From positions 372,001 to 436,000 of the forward strand of contig NZ_AP014546.1 of NCBI RefSeq assembly GCF_016592555.1: a DNA stretch of 64,000 nt, given 5' to 3'. Both the position numbers and the translations under genes were made by a program. Below the pieces are notes generated by a model, which saw only the letters and a list, made by a program, of their open reading frames with translations, was not told the origin of the DNA and did not search any database. This document shows positions 9,110 to 18,736 of the stretch, one piece after another; position 1 is the stretch's first letter; every line of letters starts with the position of its first letter. The DNA is from Neptunomonas japonica JAMM 1380. Its GTDB lineage: Bacteria; Pseudomonadota; Gammaproteobacteria; Pseudomonadales; Balneatricaceae.

Positions 9110-9138
9110 ATATGGGATTTCCCCAGAAGAATTTCAAG
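9110..9138 (-). promoter_or_regulatory. Sigma-32 (heat-shock) promoter for hslVU
   Basis: On the minus strand CTTGAAA (9138-9132) is followed by a 14-base gap and TCCCATAT (9117-9110). The RpoH consensus is CTTGAAA, 11-16 bases, CCCCATnT, so the -35 is perfect and the -10 matches at nearly every position. Transcription would start roughly 30 bases before the hslV ATG. hslVU is a classic RpoH target in E. coli. Confidence 0.75.
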
Positions 9139-9159
9139 GGGAGAGGTGTAAAATGATGT

Positions 9160-9867
9160 TTAATCGACTCGGATAGTCATCGCATTAATATTTAGGCGGG
9201 CTAGTTTGTCATGGGCTTTATTCATGACTGAGCGATTATCAAAAGGGCCTATCCTGACTCGGTACCATAGGCCATTGGCACCGTTTGATGGGTTTGTGTG
9301 TACATTTTTGAGGCCTGAGAGTAGCAGTTGCGCTCTCATTTTTTCAGCATCTGCTGCATTTCGAAATGAGCCTGCTTGAAGTACATACGTCTTATCAAGT
9401 TTTGCGCTGCGTGGTGTCGATTTGTATTCTTTTACTGCTGCTGGTGTGATTTCATCTTTTGGAAGCAGCTCATAAAACTCATATTTATTCTGCTTTGGTG
9501 CCGCTTTAGCTTCTACGGATTTTTCTACAACTTTGGGTCCTGAAGCAGGTTTTTTTATTACTGTAGGTTTGGCTGCAACGGCTTTTTTCTCCGTACGTTT
9601 TACCGCAGGAGCTGGTTTTTTAACGGGAGCTGACGCTTGTTTTTTTGTAGTGGCTGTTTGGGGGGCCTGTATTGAATCAACGTTTAGTAATTGGTTCAAT
9701 AAAAAAACGAGACCTGCAAGAGCGACTAAGCTAAATAGAGCGAGTTTCCATGGCTTGCGCTTAGGGGCAGGTGTTGCCTTTGCACGTGGTTTTGCTGCTG
9801 CCGACCGGTTAGGGCTGGCAGGAGACTGCTTTCGTGAGCGCTGAACAAAATCCTTACGCGAAGCCAT
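9160..9867 (-). CDS. SPOR-domain membrane protein, FtsN-like
   Basis: This 235-residue bitopic protein has a basic cytoplasmic tail (1-40), one membrane helix (about 41-60), a linker rich in Ala, Lys and Pro (about 65-130), and a C-terminal SPOR domain (about 155-235: YVLQAGSF, DAEKMRAQL, WYRVRIGPF). SPOR domains bind denuded glycan strands at the division septum, so a role in cell division like that of FtsN is likely. It sits 13 bases after argS, and hslV follows on the same strand, the usual arrangement. Whether it is the true FtsN orthologue cannot be told from sequence alone. Confidence 0.85.
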   Translation of the reverse strand: MASRKDFVQRSRKQSPASPNRSAAAKPRAKATPAPKRKPWKLALFSLVALAGLVFLLNQLLNVDSIQAPQTATTKKQASAPVKKPAPAVKRTEKKAVAAKPTVIKKPASGPKVVEKSVEAKAAPKQNKYEFYELLPKDEITPAAVKEYKSTPRSAKLDKTYVLQAGSFRNAADAEKMRAQLLLSGLKNVHTNPSNGANGLWYRVRIGPFDNRSVMNKAHDKLARLNINAMTIRVD

Positions 9868-9880
9868 GGGTGTCCTTTAT

Positions 9881-11641
9881 TTACATCTGTTCAGGTGAGC
9901 TAACACCTAACAGGGTCAGGCCATTGTTAAGGATCTGACGGGTTGCTTCGCTAAGTGTGATACGAGCATTTCGTAGTTCTGCATCATCAATTAGCATTTT
10001 GTTAGCGTTATAGTACGAGTGGAAGTTATTCGCCAGTTCTCGAAGGTAATTGGCAAGTAAGTGTGGCTCGTAATTAACCGCTGCATGAGTAAGCACTTCT
10101 GGATATTTAGACAATCTAGTAATCAAGTCTTTTTCATGTTCTGTATCGAGCTTGTCTAAGTTTGCTAAGCCTGACTCTTGATCCCAAACCCACTCGTTTT
10201 CAGCTAGCTTGCGATGCACCGAGCAAACGCGCGCATGAGCATACTGAATATAGTAAATAGGGTTATCTTTTGACTGTGTTTTGGCTAGCTCTAGGTCAAA
10301 ATCCATATGTTGGTCCGCTTTACGGGTAACATAGAAGAAACGGCACGCATCTTTACCTACTTCATCACGTAGCTCGCGTAATGTTACGAATGAACCAGAA
10401 CGCGTAGACATTTGTACACGTTCTTCACCGCGGTAAAGTATAGCGAATTGGACCAAGCGAACTAATAATCGCTCTGGGTCATAACCTAAAGCCTGACAAG
10501 CCGCTTTCATACGAGCAATGTAACCATGGTGGTCTGCTCCCCAGATATAAAGCACCTTATCAAAGCCGCGTTCAAACTTGTTTTTTAGATACGCAATATC
10601 TGACGCAAAATAAGTTGTTAAGCCATTTGCGCGACGAACAACACGGTCTTTGTCGTCACCGAATGCTGTTGAACGAAACCATAAGTTTCCTTCTTCTTCA
10701 AACAGGTAACCATTTTCCTGAAGAGTGTTGAGTGCGCTTTCTACATCGCCATTGGCTGTTAAGCTAAGCTCTGAAAACCATTTTTGGTATTGGACACCAA
10801 AATCTGACAAGTCATCGCGAATATCTGACAGGATTGAGTCCAATGCTGCATTAAAGAAAACGGCATAGCCATCGGCTGTTAAAAGTTCTTGGGCCCTTTC
10901 TATTAATGCATCAATGTGTGTTTCTTTATTGCCGCCTTGAGGTTCGTCTGCTGGGATGTTGCACATAACTTCATCAAGAGGGCGGTTGTATAGGTCGGCA
11001 TGCTCATCAATAACGGATAAAGCTATGTCATGAATATAGTCGCCCTTATAACCATTACTTGGAAAAGTAACAGTAGCGCCAAGCTTTTCTAGGTAACGTA
11101 GCCACAAGCTAGTCGCCAAGATGTTCATTTGTCGGCCAGCGTCATTGACGTAGTATTCGCGTTCAACAGGAACCCCAGCGGCTTCTAACAGGTCGGCAAC
11201 TGATGCGCCGTATGCTGCGCCACGGCCGTGACCTACATGCAGCGGCCCCGTTGGGTTGGCTGACACAAACTCCACTTGTGTGCGTTCAGTGCTGCTGGCA
11301 AGGCCGCGACCAAATTCGGTTTTTTGGGCAATAATCTGGCCAATAACAGCCGTTGTGGTTTCTTGAGTTACAAAGAAGTTGATAAAGCCAGGTCCGGCAA
11401 TTTCAGTCTTATCCAAATTCTCAGACGCTGGTAGAGCATCAATAATCAGTTGGGCTAACTCACGAGGGTTGCGTCGAGCTGGTTTGGCTAAGGCTAGGGC
11501 GATATTTGAAGCAAAATCACCATGTGATTTATCGCGTGTGTTTTCAACCATGATAGAAGGTTGGACATCAGCGGCGAAAATGCCGTTGTCGCTCAGTGTT
11601 TTTAGTGCTGCACTGATCAGATCTGCAATATGCTGTTTCAT
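9881..11641 (-). CDS. argS: Arginyl-tRNA synthetase
   Basis: A class I synthetase of 586 residues. After an N-terminal tRNA-recognition domain comes the HIGH-type motif in ANPTGPLHVGHGRGAA. The KMSKS loop takes the form VQMSTRSG, as is usual for bacterial ArgS. The C-terminal DALR anticodon-binding domain starts near IQYAHARV. It charges tRNA-Arg in the cytoplasm. It has its own candidate promoter and leads a unit with the SPOR gene. Confidence 0.97.
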   Translation of the reverse strand: MKQHIADLISAALKTLSDNGIFAADVQPSIMVENTRDKSHGDFASNIALALAKPARRNPRELAQLIIDALPASENLDKTEIAGPGFINFFVTQETTTAVIGQIIAQKTEFGRGLASSTERTQVEFVSANPTGPLHVGHGRGAAYGASVADLLEAAGVPVEREYYVNDAGRQMNILATSLWLRYLEKLGATVTFPSNGYKGDYIHDIALSVIDEHADLYNRPLDEVMCNIPADEPQGGNKETHIDALIERAQELLTADGYAVFFNAALDSILSDIRDDLSDFGVQYQKWFSELSLTANGDVESALNTLQENGYLFEEEGNLWFRSTAFGDDKDRVVRRANGLTTYFASDIAYLKNKFERGFDKVLYIWGADHHGYIARMKAACQALGYDPERLLVRLVQFAILYRGEERVQMSTRSGSFVTLRELRDEVGKDACRFFYVTRKADQHMDFDLELAKTQSKDNPIYYIQYAHARVCSVHRKLAENEWVWDQESGLANLDKLDTEHEKDLITRLSKYPEVLTHAAVNYEPHLLANYLRELANNFHSYYNANKMLIDDAELRNARITLSEATRQILNNGLTLLGVSSPEQM

Positions 11642-11720
11642 TTGCCTGTAGATACCAGTTCGATTTGAATATTTTAGGAAGTAAAAGCTCGAGAGTTAAA
11701 CGGCCCAGAACGAACCGGCT

Positions 11721-11749
11721 ATTATCCCCTGTTGGCGCTGGGATGTTAA
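11721..11749 (-). promoter_or_regulatory. Sigma-70 promoter for argS
   Basis: On the minus strand TTAACA (11749-11744), 17 bases, GATAAT (11726-11721). It lies about 80 bases before the argS ATG, in the gap after the chemoreceptor gene. Confidence 0.55.
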
Positions 11750-11782
11750 CCCCTCGCCAGCAGAAGATTGGATGTTTTATAC

Positions 11783-13753
11783 TCAGATGGTGAAACGGCG
11801 AATTAACTCACGTTGTATTTGAGCAATTTTGAGCAATGTGGTGCTGCTCTCTGATGCCGTATGGGCGCCTTGTGCTGTTTCCGTCGCCGCTGCGTTAATG
11901 CTAACTAATGTTCGGCTGACTTCCTGAACTGCGCTATTTTGTTGTGATGCCGCTTCTACAATGTGAGTGTTCATATCACGAATAGTTTCGATAGCTGTTT
12001 GCATAGCAAGTAATGCGTCGCTGGATGATTGTGCGTGCTGCACGCATTCCCCAGCCTTGTCGTGGCTGTTTCGCATCCCACTTGCAACACTACGTATACG
12101 CATTTGCATGCTGTTGACCATCGCTTGAATTTCTTCAGTAGAGTTTTGTGTCCTACTAGCCAGTTGTCGGACTTCATCAGCCACTACAGCAAAGCCTCTC
12201 CCATTATCGCCTGCACGCGCAGCTTCAATAGCGGCATTGAGCGCTAAAAGATTGGTTTGTTCTGCAATAGTGTTGATAGTGACCAAAATTGAGTCAATTT
12301 TTTTGCTGTCCATTTCAAGCTCTGTTGACGCATGAACGGCTTCTTCGATAACGGATGCTTGGGAGGATATGCTGGTACGAGTCAGTTCCATTTTTTGATC
12401 TACATCTAGGCTTAACTCTTCGCAGTGCTGTACTGCTGATAAGGTTGAATCGGCATGGTGAGAGACTTCGGACACTGTGTTCTTCATCTCGGCTGATGCT
12501 GTGGATGTTAGTTCTAGTTGTTGGCTTTGAGCGGACATGGCAGATGTCGTTTCTGTACTTATTTGAGCATTATCTTCAGCTACTTGGGATAGCTGTTTTG
12601 AGTTGCTTATCACTTGTTGCAAGATTTCTTGGAGGCCTGTTACTACAGTGTTTAAACTAACAGCAAGTTCGCCAAATTCATCGCTACGTTTATCGTTAAA
12701 ACGTATAGTTAAATCGCCTTCCCCCACGGCTGTAAGTTGTTGGCGTATGCTGTTGAGAGGAACGCGTATAGTGTGCATGATGATCCAGCCGACGAGGCAG
12801 GCAATAATTAAACCGGCAGCACTGAGTCCGTAGATTAATAGCTGGCTGGTTTTTATAGTGTGTGTTGCTTGGGTTCTGGCACCATCTGTTTGTTCTAATG
12901 CGATGCTCAGTACTTTTTGTAAGGCTGTTTCTGTTAGTGATAACTGCATTTCTGCATTTTTTAATTGGCTATCCAAAAGCTGGGATGCATTATCTTGTTG
13001 GATATAAGCCCCTAGAAGACCAACGCTCTCTTCTAAAGAAGATTTTAAGCCGTCAATGATACCTGCTATTCGCTCACCATCTTTATCAAGCGCAACAAAG
13101 TTTTTAAAACCCTTTGTTACTTTGGCTCTTAGTTTCAGCAACGATGCTTTTAGCTTGGTAATGTCATAAGTTTTTTGGTAGATACGCATAGCTGTTTTGA
13201 CTTGGTTTACTGTCCTTAGTAATACTTGAATACTTGAACGGGCTTCTTCTGAGGGATTTTTTGTTAAATACCTTTGCCCCCAGTTAGACATGGAGTCGAT
13301 CTGGGCTTGGAACATCTGTATTTCAGTAACTACCTTGCGTGACAGTATGGTTCGATGAGCATGTGTTTTTTGTACTTCTTTGGCGGCTTTTGCATAGTTG
13401 TTAGCCGCCGTTTCGGATTCAATTAATGCGCTGTAGAGCGTGCTGCCTACTTGTTGTTGGCTTTTTAGTTGTGTTAACCCTTGGTTGAAATCTGAGAAGT
13501 GTCGATCAAAAGCTTTTAGGTGTGTTTGAAATTTTTCTTCGCGGCTATTTAAAAATTTGAGAAGTGATTGGTTAGCTTGATTTAGCGCGAGAGTTTGTTG
13601 GTAGCTACTGGTCAGATGTGGAACCGATTCATCTGAGATCAAGTGTAGTTGTTTATTGATGTCGTTTATTCCAAAAATGCCTCCTGTACCAATAACCAGA
13701 ATAGTAATAGCTAGTACACCAAAACCCATGAGTATTTTTTTGGATATGTTCAT
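11783..13753 (-). CDS. Methyl-accepting chemotaxis protein
   Basis: The 656-residue receptor has an N-terminal membrane helix (about 8-28), a long helical periplasmic sensor (about 30-305), a second membrane helix (about 308-330), a HAMP domain (about 330-385), and a cytoplasmic signalling coiled coil whose hairpin tip is [33 protein letters not shown]. The sensor appears to be a four-helix type. The ligand is unknown. The C-terminus (LIRRFTI) lacks the CheR/CheB-docking pentapeptide. The gene sits between argS and priA, which I recall as adjacent in Pseudomonas, so it is probably an insertion. Confidence 0.93.
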   Translation of the reverse strand: MNISKKILMGFGVLAITILVIGTGGIFGINDINKQLHLISDESVPHLTSSYQQTLALNQANQSLLKFLNSREEKFQTHLKAFDRHFSDFNQGLTQLKSQQQVGSTLYSALIESETAANNYAKAAKEVQKTHAHRTILSRKVVTEIQMFQAQIDSMSNWGQRYLTKNPSEEARSSIQVLLRTVNQVKTAMRIYQKTYDITKLKASLLKLRAKVTKGFKNFVALDKDGERIAGIIDGLKSSLEESVGLLGAYIQQDNASQLLDSQLKNAEMQLSLTETALQKVLSIALEQTDGARTQATHTIKTSQLLIYGLSAAGLIIACLVGWIIMHTIRVPLNSIRQQLTAVGEGDLTIRFNDKRSDEFGELAVSLNTVVTGLQEILQQVISNSKQLSQVAEDNAQISTETTSAMSAQSQQLELTSTASAEMKNTVSEVSHHADSTLSAVQHCEELSLDVDQKMELTRTSISSQASVIEEAVHASTELEMDSKKIDSILVTINTIAEQTNLLALNAAIEAARAGDNGRGFAVVADEVRQLASRTQNSTEEIQAMVNSMQMRIRSVASGMRNSHDKAGECVQHAQSSSDALLAMQTAIETIRDMNTHIVEAASQQNSAVQEVSRTLVSINAAATETAQGAHTASESSTTLLKIAQIQRELIRRFTI

Positions 13754-13840
13754 CTGCTTGTATTTCTTCTTTATTATTAGACTTTTTATGTAAGTGTAGA
13801 CACTTATAATGGCATATCCAGCACAAACATTAATAAAAGC

Positions 13841-16030
13841 TTAATACATATCGTAAGGGTCGATATCTATGGACCAGCGTATTTTACTGGCCATGGGGTG
13901 CGTCTCAATATTGGCGCAGAGATAACTCAGAGAGTGCTGGAGAAGGGGGCGTGACAGGCTAGAAATAAGCAACTGAGAGCGAAAAACACCGGCGCGCTTT
14001 TCCATAGGGGAGGGGAATGGGCCTGACCACTGAACGTGGGGGAATGCTTGGCTTTGTTGATCTCTTATCGACTGTAAAAAGCCTTCCGCTCTGCCGGTAT
14101 ACGCCGCTTCTGCTCGAATGATCGCAATATGTTGATAGGGTGGAAGTTGGAATTGGTGTCGCTGTTTAAGCTCTTCTTTGGCAAATGTTTCATAGCCTTT
14201 AGTTGCTAATAGTTCTAACAGTGGATGCTCAGCATGATGTGTCTGTAGAACTACTTTCCCGGGGTGCTCAGCTCGTCCAGCTCGCCCAGCTACTTGTACT
14301 ATCATTTGTGCCGTGCGCTCCATGCCGCGAAAATCGGTACTGAATAGTCCTGCATCAGCATCTAAAATCGCCACGAGTGTTACTTTAGGAAAGTGGTGGC
14401 CTTTCGCAAGCATTTGTGTGCCCACTAAAATACAAGAAGCTCCTTCTTGGACTTGCTCCATTATCTTTGCCATTGATCCTTTGCGAGAGGTGCTGTCCCG
14501 GTCAACTCGGAAGATGGGTGTTTTAGGAAATAGTTCGTTGAGCGTTTGTTCGGTGCGCTCTGTACCGGCACCGACAGGCTTTAGTGCACGACTGCCGCAA
14601 TGGTCACATTGTGATGGTATAGGGCGCTGGCTGTCACAATGATGGCAATGTAGGTGAGCCGGTTTTTGGTGGAGTGTCATTCTAGCGTCACAGCGTCGAC
14701 ATTCGGCTAGCCAGCCACAGTCATGACATATAAGGCTGGGAGCAAAGCCTCTGCGGTTAATGAAAACCAGTACTTGAGTGCCCTTTTCTAAGTGTTGCTG
14801 GATTTGTGTGACGAGCGTAGAAGACAGTCCGTTATTAAGTGGGAGTCTCTTTATATCTAATAATTGAAATTCAGGTGTTTTCGCGTTGCCTGCTCTAACG
14901 CGAAGCATTAAGTGTTGGTATCTATTAAGAACGCAATTATGTAACGACTCTAGAGAGGGGGTTGCGCTGCCTAGGACGATAGGGACTTGTTCGGCGTGGG
15001 CTCTGACTACAGCAAGGTCGCGTGCGGAATAGCGAAACCCTTCTTGCTGCTTGAATGAGCTGTCGTGTTCTTCATCAATGATGATGATACCTGGAGATTT
15101 TAGTGGTGTGAAAATAGCAGATCGAGTACCGATAACAATGGGTGCCTCTCCTTTAGATGCATGCATCCAAGCATCGAAGCGTTGCTTGTCAGTTAGATTG
15201 GAGTGTAAAACGGCAACAGGAACACGAAAGCGGCTTTTGAAACGTTGGACGGTTTGTGGGGTTAGGCCAATTTCAGGTACTAATATCAGGGCCTGCCGTC
15301 CTTTTTTTAGTGTTTCGTGTATGGCTTGCAGGTATACCTCTGTTTTGCCTGATCCAGTAATGCCGTCGAGTAGAAAAGCATTGAAACCCTCGTCTTTTGT
15401 TATCGATTGGAAGGCGTTCTGTTGCTCTGTATTTAGCACTAAAGGTGCTTCTTTAAGTAGGTGTGAAGCCTCAGGCAGCGAATGTTCTTGAGTGACTTTT
15501 TTGATGAGCTTTTTGCTTTCGAGTGTGGCGAGCAATGTTATTTGGCCACCCTCTGCCCTTATTGCTTCCTTGCTAATGCCTTGTGGGTGCTCTGCAATAA
15601 GTTGATATAACGCCTGCTGTTGATGAGCTCTTGCGGAAATACCCTCTGCAGAGGCATTGTGCGTGGCTTGCCAAAGGTAAGTGTGTGTTGCTACTCCTTC
15701 GCCACCTTTGCGTAGGTAAACTGGAAGTGATTGGAATAAAGCATCACCAATGGGGTGTTGATAATAATCTGCGGCCCATAGCGCTAAATCTCGAATATAT
15801 TGTGGCTGCAAAGGTGTGTTATCTAAGATATCAATAACAGGCTTTAGTTTGCTTGTAGGGACATCCGTTTCTGTAACGACTTCGAGTAATATCCCGATGA
15901 GTTCTCGTCTACCAAAAGGGACTTTTACGCGCACGCCTGCTTGGAAAGAATGGGTGTTCGCATGTTCCGGAGGCAAGTAATCAAAATGCCGTCTGAGAGG
16001 AGAAGGGATAGCCACGCGAAGAAAAATCAT
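13841..16030 (-). CDS. priA: Primosomal protein N' (replication restart helicase PriA)
   Basis: A superfamily 2 helicase of 729 residues (E. coli 732). The N-terminal 3'-DNA-binding domain is followed by Walker A GITGSGKTEVYLQ, the DEEHDSSFKQQ box, and the cysteine-rich zinc module (CHDCGWLAECRRCD, then HCHHC and CDHCG) inside the helicase C domain. PriA reloads the replisome at stalled forks. It is divergent from rpmE, as in many gammaproteobacteria. Confidence 0.97.
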   Translation of the reverse strand: MIFLRVAIPSPLRRHFDYLPPEHANTHSFQAGVRVKVPFGRRELIGILLEVVTETDVPTSKLKPVIDILDNTPLQPQYIRDLALWAADYYQHPIGDALFQSLPVYLRKGGEGVATHTYLWQATHNASAEGISARAHQQQALYQLIAEHPQGISKEAIRAEGGQITLLATLESKKLIKKVTQEHSLPEASHLLKEAPLVLNTEQQNAFQSITKDEGFNAFLLDGITGSGKTEVYLQAIHETLKKGRQALILVPEIGLTPQTVQRFKSRFRVPVAVLHSNLTDKQRFDAWMHASKGEAPIVIGTRSAIFTPLKSPGIIIIDEEHDSSFKQQEGFRYSARDLAVVRAHAEQVPIVLGSATPSLESLHNCVLNRYQHLMLRVRAGNAKTPEFQLLDIKRLPLNNGLSSTLVTQIQQHLEKGTQVLVFINRRGFAPSLICHDCGWLAECRRCDARMTLHQKPAHLHCHHCDSQRPIPSQCDHCGSRALKPVGAGTERTEQTLNELFPKTPIFRVDRDSTSRKGSMAKIMEQVQEGASCILVGTQMLAKGHHFPKVTLVAILDADAGLFSTDFRGMERTAQMIVQVAGRAGRAEHPGKVVLQTHHAEHPLLELLATKGYETFAKEELKQRHQFQLPPYQHIAIIRAEAAYTGRAEGFLQSIRDQQSQAFPHVQWSGPFPSPMEKRAGVFRSQLLISSLSRPLLQHSLSYLCANIETHPMASKIRWSIDIDPYDMY

Positions 16031-16103
16031 GAATTTATGCTTTACTGAGTTTTGGTTGCTTAAGTGTAAGGGCTTTTGGTAGAGGTTTAAATGGTCTATG
16101 TGC

Positions 16104-16132
16104 TTGCAGCTAATGGTATCTGTCCGTATAAT
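16104..16132 (+). promoter_or_regulatory. Sigma-70 promoter for rpmE
   Basis: TTGCAG (16104-16109), 17 bases, and a perfect TATAAT (16127-16132), about 110 bases before the rpmE ATG. The long leader could carry control elements, but I see no clear fold. Confidence 0.65.
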
Positions 16133-16241
16133 TTGCCGCCTATCATTATAGGCTGGCTATATGCCAGTGTATTTTTATTTGTACGGTGCCTGACAACGAA
16201 TGATCAGGTGGCGGTGCAGAAACAACTCTGAGGTTTTTACT

Positions 16242-16466
16242 ATGAAAGCGGACATCCATCCTAAATACGAAGCCGTGACTATCACGTGTTCTTGCGGTAA
16301 CGAAATGAAAACAAGCTCTACAATGTGCCATGATATGCACGTGGATGTTTGCAGCCAGTGTCACCCTTTCTACACAGGTAAGCAGAAAGAAGCAACTTCT
16401 GGTGGCCGTATCGACCGCTTTAACAAGCGTTTTGGTTCTATCGGCACTAAAAAGGCTGCTGAATAA
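16242..16466 (+). CDS. rpmE: 50S ribosomal protein L31
   Basis: The protein has 74 residues. It begins [10 protein letters not shown] and has the zinc-binding cysteines of the C+ form: CSCG near residue 16 and VCSQCHPF near residue 37, followed by FYTGKQ and RFNKRF. This zinc-containing form is often replaced by a cysteine-free paralogue (ykgM) under zinc starvation. No paralogue is in the window. The start at 16242 is chosen by homology; the frame is open 42 bases further upstream. A strong terminator follows. Confidence 0.97.
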   Translation: MKADIHPKYEAVTITCSCGNEMKTSSTMCHDMHVDVCSQCHPFYTGKQKEATSGGRIDRFNKRFGSIGTKKAAE

Positions 16467-16480
16467 TCATACAGTTTTTC

Positions 16481-16510
16481 AAAAAGGCACTCCTAATGAG
16501 TGCCTTTTTT
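16481..16510 (+). terminator. Rho-independent terminator of rpmE
   Basis: GGCACTC, loop CTAAT, GAGTGCC, flanked by five A on the left and six T on the right. The first ATG of the downstream nuclease frame (16496-16498) lies at the junction of the loop and right arm. Confidence 0.88.
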
Positions 16511-17233
16511 GTGTCTGCTATTTCAGTTGTACAAGCATCTGATAGCTGTATGTCGAGCATTAAGAAAGTAAAAGTGTCGGTGCGCTATGTTTATGATGGA
16601 GATACGCTACAGCTGTCGGATCGTCGTCGAGTTAGGCTGGTTGGTATTAACACGCCAGAACTGAAAAGTGGGCCTAGTTGGTCGAGAGTGATCGCGCAAC
16701 AAGCCGCTGCCGTATTGAAGCATTGGGTTTCGCTCCATAAAGAAGAGATATATCTACAAGTAGAGAGAGAAGCGCATGACAGCTATGGTCGTGTTCTCGG
16801 TTATATTGTGGGCTCTAATGGCGCAGGTCCTGATATTGAGTTGCTCGAAAAAGGCCTCGCTTATTCTGTTGCGGTAGCGCCGAATGTGCAAAAGCAAAAG
16901 TGTCACTGGTTAATAGAAAAAAAAGCGCGTTCGGCTGGTGTAGGTGTGTGGGCGCATGAGCCTGTGCGTGCAAGTAAGTTTGGTAAAAAGCATCTTGGTT
17001 TTGCCGTGCTTCAAGGCAAGGTAACTAGACAGTTTCGCTTTAAAACAGCGGACGCCTTAGTGCTTGATGACAAAGTGGTTGTTATGTTGCGAAATACATC
17101 GCGTTTGGTCTCATTATCCGGTCGCAATGTTCAGGTAAGGGGATGGGCTCAGGCAAAAGCTTTTAAACGTGATGGGTTTAACGCTGCATTTACCGTGTAT
17201 TTGAATCATGCATCGAATATCGAAGTGCTCTAA
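16496..17233 (+). CDS. Staphylococcal-nuclease-like (SNase) protein
   Basis: Residues about 25-160 form an SNase OB-fold. Active-site candidates are Asp34 and Asp36 in YDGDT, Arg47 and Glu55 in RLVGINTPE, and the arginine of DSYGRVLGYI. The first 17 residues are mildly hydrophobic and end in VQASDS, a short signal-peptide-like segment, so export is possible. The rest (about 165-245) is a beta-rich tail of unknown role. The ATG at 16496 is within the rpmE terminator hairpin and has no clear ribosome site. GTG at 16511 or ATG at 16550 could be the real start; the latter would lose the signal segment but keep the catalytic domain. Confidence 0.82.
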   Translation: MSAFFVSAISVVQASDSCMSSIKKVKVSVRYVYDGDTLQLSDRRRVRLVGINTPELKSGPSWSRVIAQQAAAVLKHWVSLHKEEIYLQVEREAHDSYGRVLGYIVGSNGAGPDIELLEKGLAYSVAVAPNVQKQKCHWLIEKKARSAGVGVWAHEPVRASKFGKKHLGFAVLQGKVTRQFRFKTADALVLDDKVVVMLRNTSRLVSLSGRNVQVRGWAQAKAFKRDGFNAAFTVYLNHASNIEVL

Positions 17234-17294
17234 TTATGTTTGTTATTTCTTGCATGCTTAGTATTAGAAGGTTAGTTCCTTAGTTGGAGGGGAG

Positions 17295-17323
17295 TTGTCC
17301 CTTTAATCTCTTTTCTATATGAT
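17295..17323 (+). promoter_or_regulatory. Sigma-70 promoter for the malic enzyme gene
   Basis: TTGTCC (17295-17300), 17 bases, TATGAT (17318-17323). It lies about 40 bases before the ATG, in a T-rich stretch. Confidence 0.55.
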
Positions 17324-17364
17324 TCTTGACTCGTCTTTTGTTATAAAAAATTGGAACAGCAATC

Positions 17365-18630
17365 ATGTCTGAAGATCTGAAACAAGCGGCACTGGATTAC
17401 CATGAATTCCCTCGTCCAGGCAAAATCAGTGTTGAGCTGACTACATCAGCAGCAACGGCCCGTGATCTTGCTTTGGCTTACAGCCCGGGTGTAGCGGAGC
17501 CTGTCCGTGAAATCGCGCGCGACCCTGAAAATGTCTTCCGTTATACAGCTAAAGGTAATTTAGTCGCAGTTATTACAAACGGTAGTGCAATTCTTGGTTT
17601 AGGTGATCTTGGTCCATTGGCTTCAAAACCAGTCATGGAAGGTAAATCCCTACTATTTAAGAAATTTGCTGGTATAGATTCAATCGATATTGAAGTAGAT
17701 GCAGAGAGCCCACAGGCGTTTATTGACACTGTTGCGCGTATTGCTGAAACTTTTGGTGGTATCAATCTTGAAGATATCAAAGCGCCTGAGTGCTTTGAAA
17801 TTGAGCGTGTTCTTATTGATCGCTGTAATATTCCAGTGTTCCATGATGACCAGCACGGTACTGCTATTGTAACTGCAGCAGGCATGATCAATGCTTTAGA
17901 TATTGCCGGTAAGAAGCTAGATGAAGCTAAAATTGTGACCTTGGGTGCTGGTGCTGCCGCTTCTGCTTGTATGAAGCTGTTGATCAATATGGGCGCAAAA
18001 GTAGAAAATATCTACATGCTTGACCGTAAAGGTGTGATTCATTCTGGTCGTGAAGATCTAACACCAGAGAAAGCAATTTTTGCTACTGAAACTGATAAGC
18101 GTACACTTGATGATGCTATCGATGGCGCTGATGTATTTGTTGGGTTGTCTGGCCCTAACTTGCTGTCTGCTGATCAGTTGAAGAAAATGGCTGCGACACC
18201 TGTTGTGTTTGCATGTGCTAACCCAGATCCTGAAATTCTACCTTCAGTTGCACATGCGGCTCGTAACGACGTTATTATGGCGACAGGTCGCTCTGATTTC
18301 CCAAATCAGGTTAATAATGTTCTTGGCTTCCCGTTCATTTTCCGTGGTGCGTTAGATGTTCGTGCTTCTGCGATCAATGAAGAGATGAAAGAAGCCGCAG
18401 TACGTGCTTTGGTTGATTTGGCTAAAGAGCCAGTGCCACAGGATGTATTGGATGCATATGGTTTAGAGTCTCTGGAATTTGGTCCTGAGTATATTATTCC
18501 AAAACCAACAGATACCCGTTTGTTTGGTGCTTTATCAATGGCTGTAGCTCAAGCTGCAATCGATACAGGCGTAGCGCGTTTGCCTTTGCCAGCTCATTAT
18601 CCGCTAACGACATTGGCTGATATTGTATAA
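17365..18630 (+). CDS. maeB: Malic enzyme, short form
   Basis: Oxidative decarboxylation of malate to pyruvate, giving NAD(P)H. The 421-residue protein has the malic enzyme catalytic domain (YSPGVAEPV, VITNGSAILGLGDLG, INLEDIKAPECFEIE, HDDQHGTAIV) and an NAD(P)-binding domain (LGAGAAASACMKLL). It ends there, so the phosphotransacetylase-like half of E. coli MaeB (759 residues) is missing. The cofactor preference cannot be set from sequence. Its place between rpmE/priA and mrcA matches what I recall from Pseudomonas. Confidence 0.93.
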   Translation: MSEDLKQAALDYHEFPRPGKISVELTTSAATARDLALAYSPGVAEPVREIARDPENVFRYTAKGNLVAVITNGSAILGLGDLGPLASKPVMEGKSLLFKKFAGIDSIDIEVDAESPQAFIDTVARIAETFGGINLEDIKAPECFEIERVLIDRCNIPVFHDDQHGTAIVTAAGMINALDIAGKKLDEAKIVTLGAGAAASACMKLLINMGAKVENIYMLDRKGVIHSGREDLTPEKAIFATETDKRTLDDAIDGADVFVGLSGPNLLSADQLKKMAATPVVFACANPDPEILPSVAHAARNDVIMATGRSDFPNQVNNVLGFPFIFRGALDVRASAINEEMKEAAVRALVDLAKEPVPQDVLDAYGLESLEFGPEYIIPKPTDTRLFGALSMAVAQAAIDTGVARLPLPAHYPLTTLADIV

Positions 18631-18660
18631 AGTATAGTTAATGTGCTTTTAGCAGAGTGA

Positions 18661-18688
18661 AAAAAAACCGGCATTGCCGGTTTTTTTT
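18661..18688. terminator. Bidirectional terminator between maeB and mrcA
   Basis: A seven-base stem (AACCGGC, loop ATT, GCCGGTT) is flanked by A on the left and eight T on the right, so it can end transcription from maeB and, read the other way, from mrcA. Confidence 0.88.
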
Positions 18689-18736
18689 CGTCTTGAGTTT
18701 GGCGTGATTTTTTGGCCCGTTTTATTCGATGACGCC

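Noticed and set aside
12029..13059. Plus-strand frames opposite the chemoreceptor
   Set aside because: Antisense shadows with no recognisable motifs.
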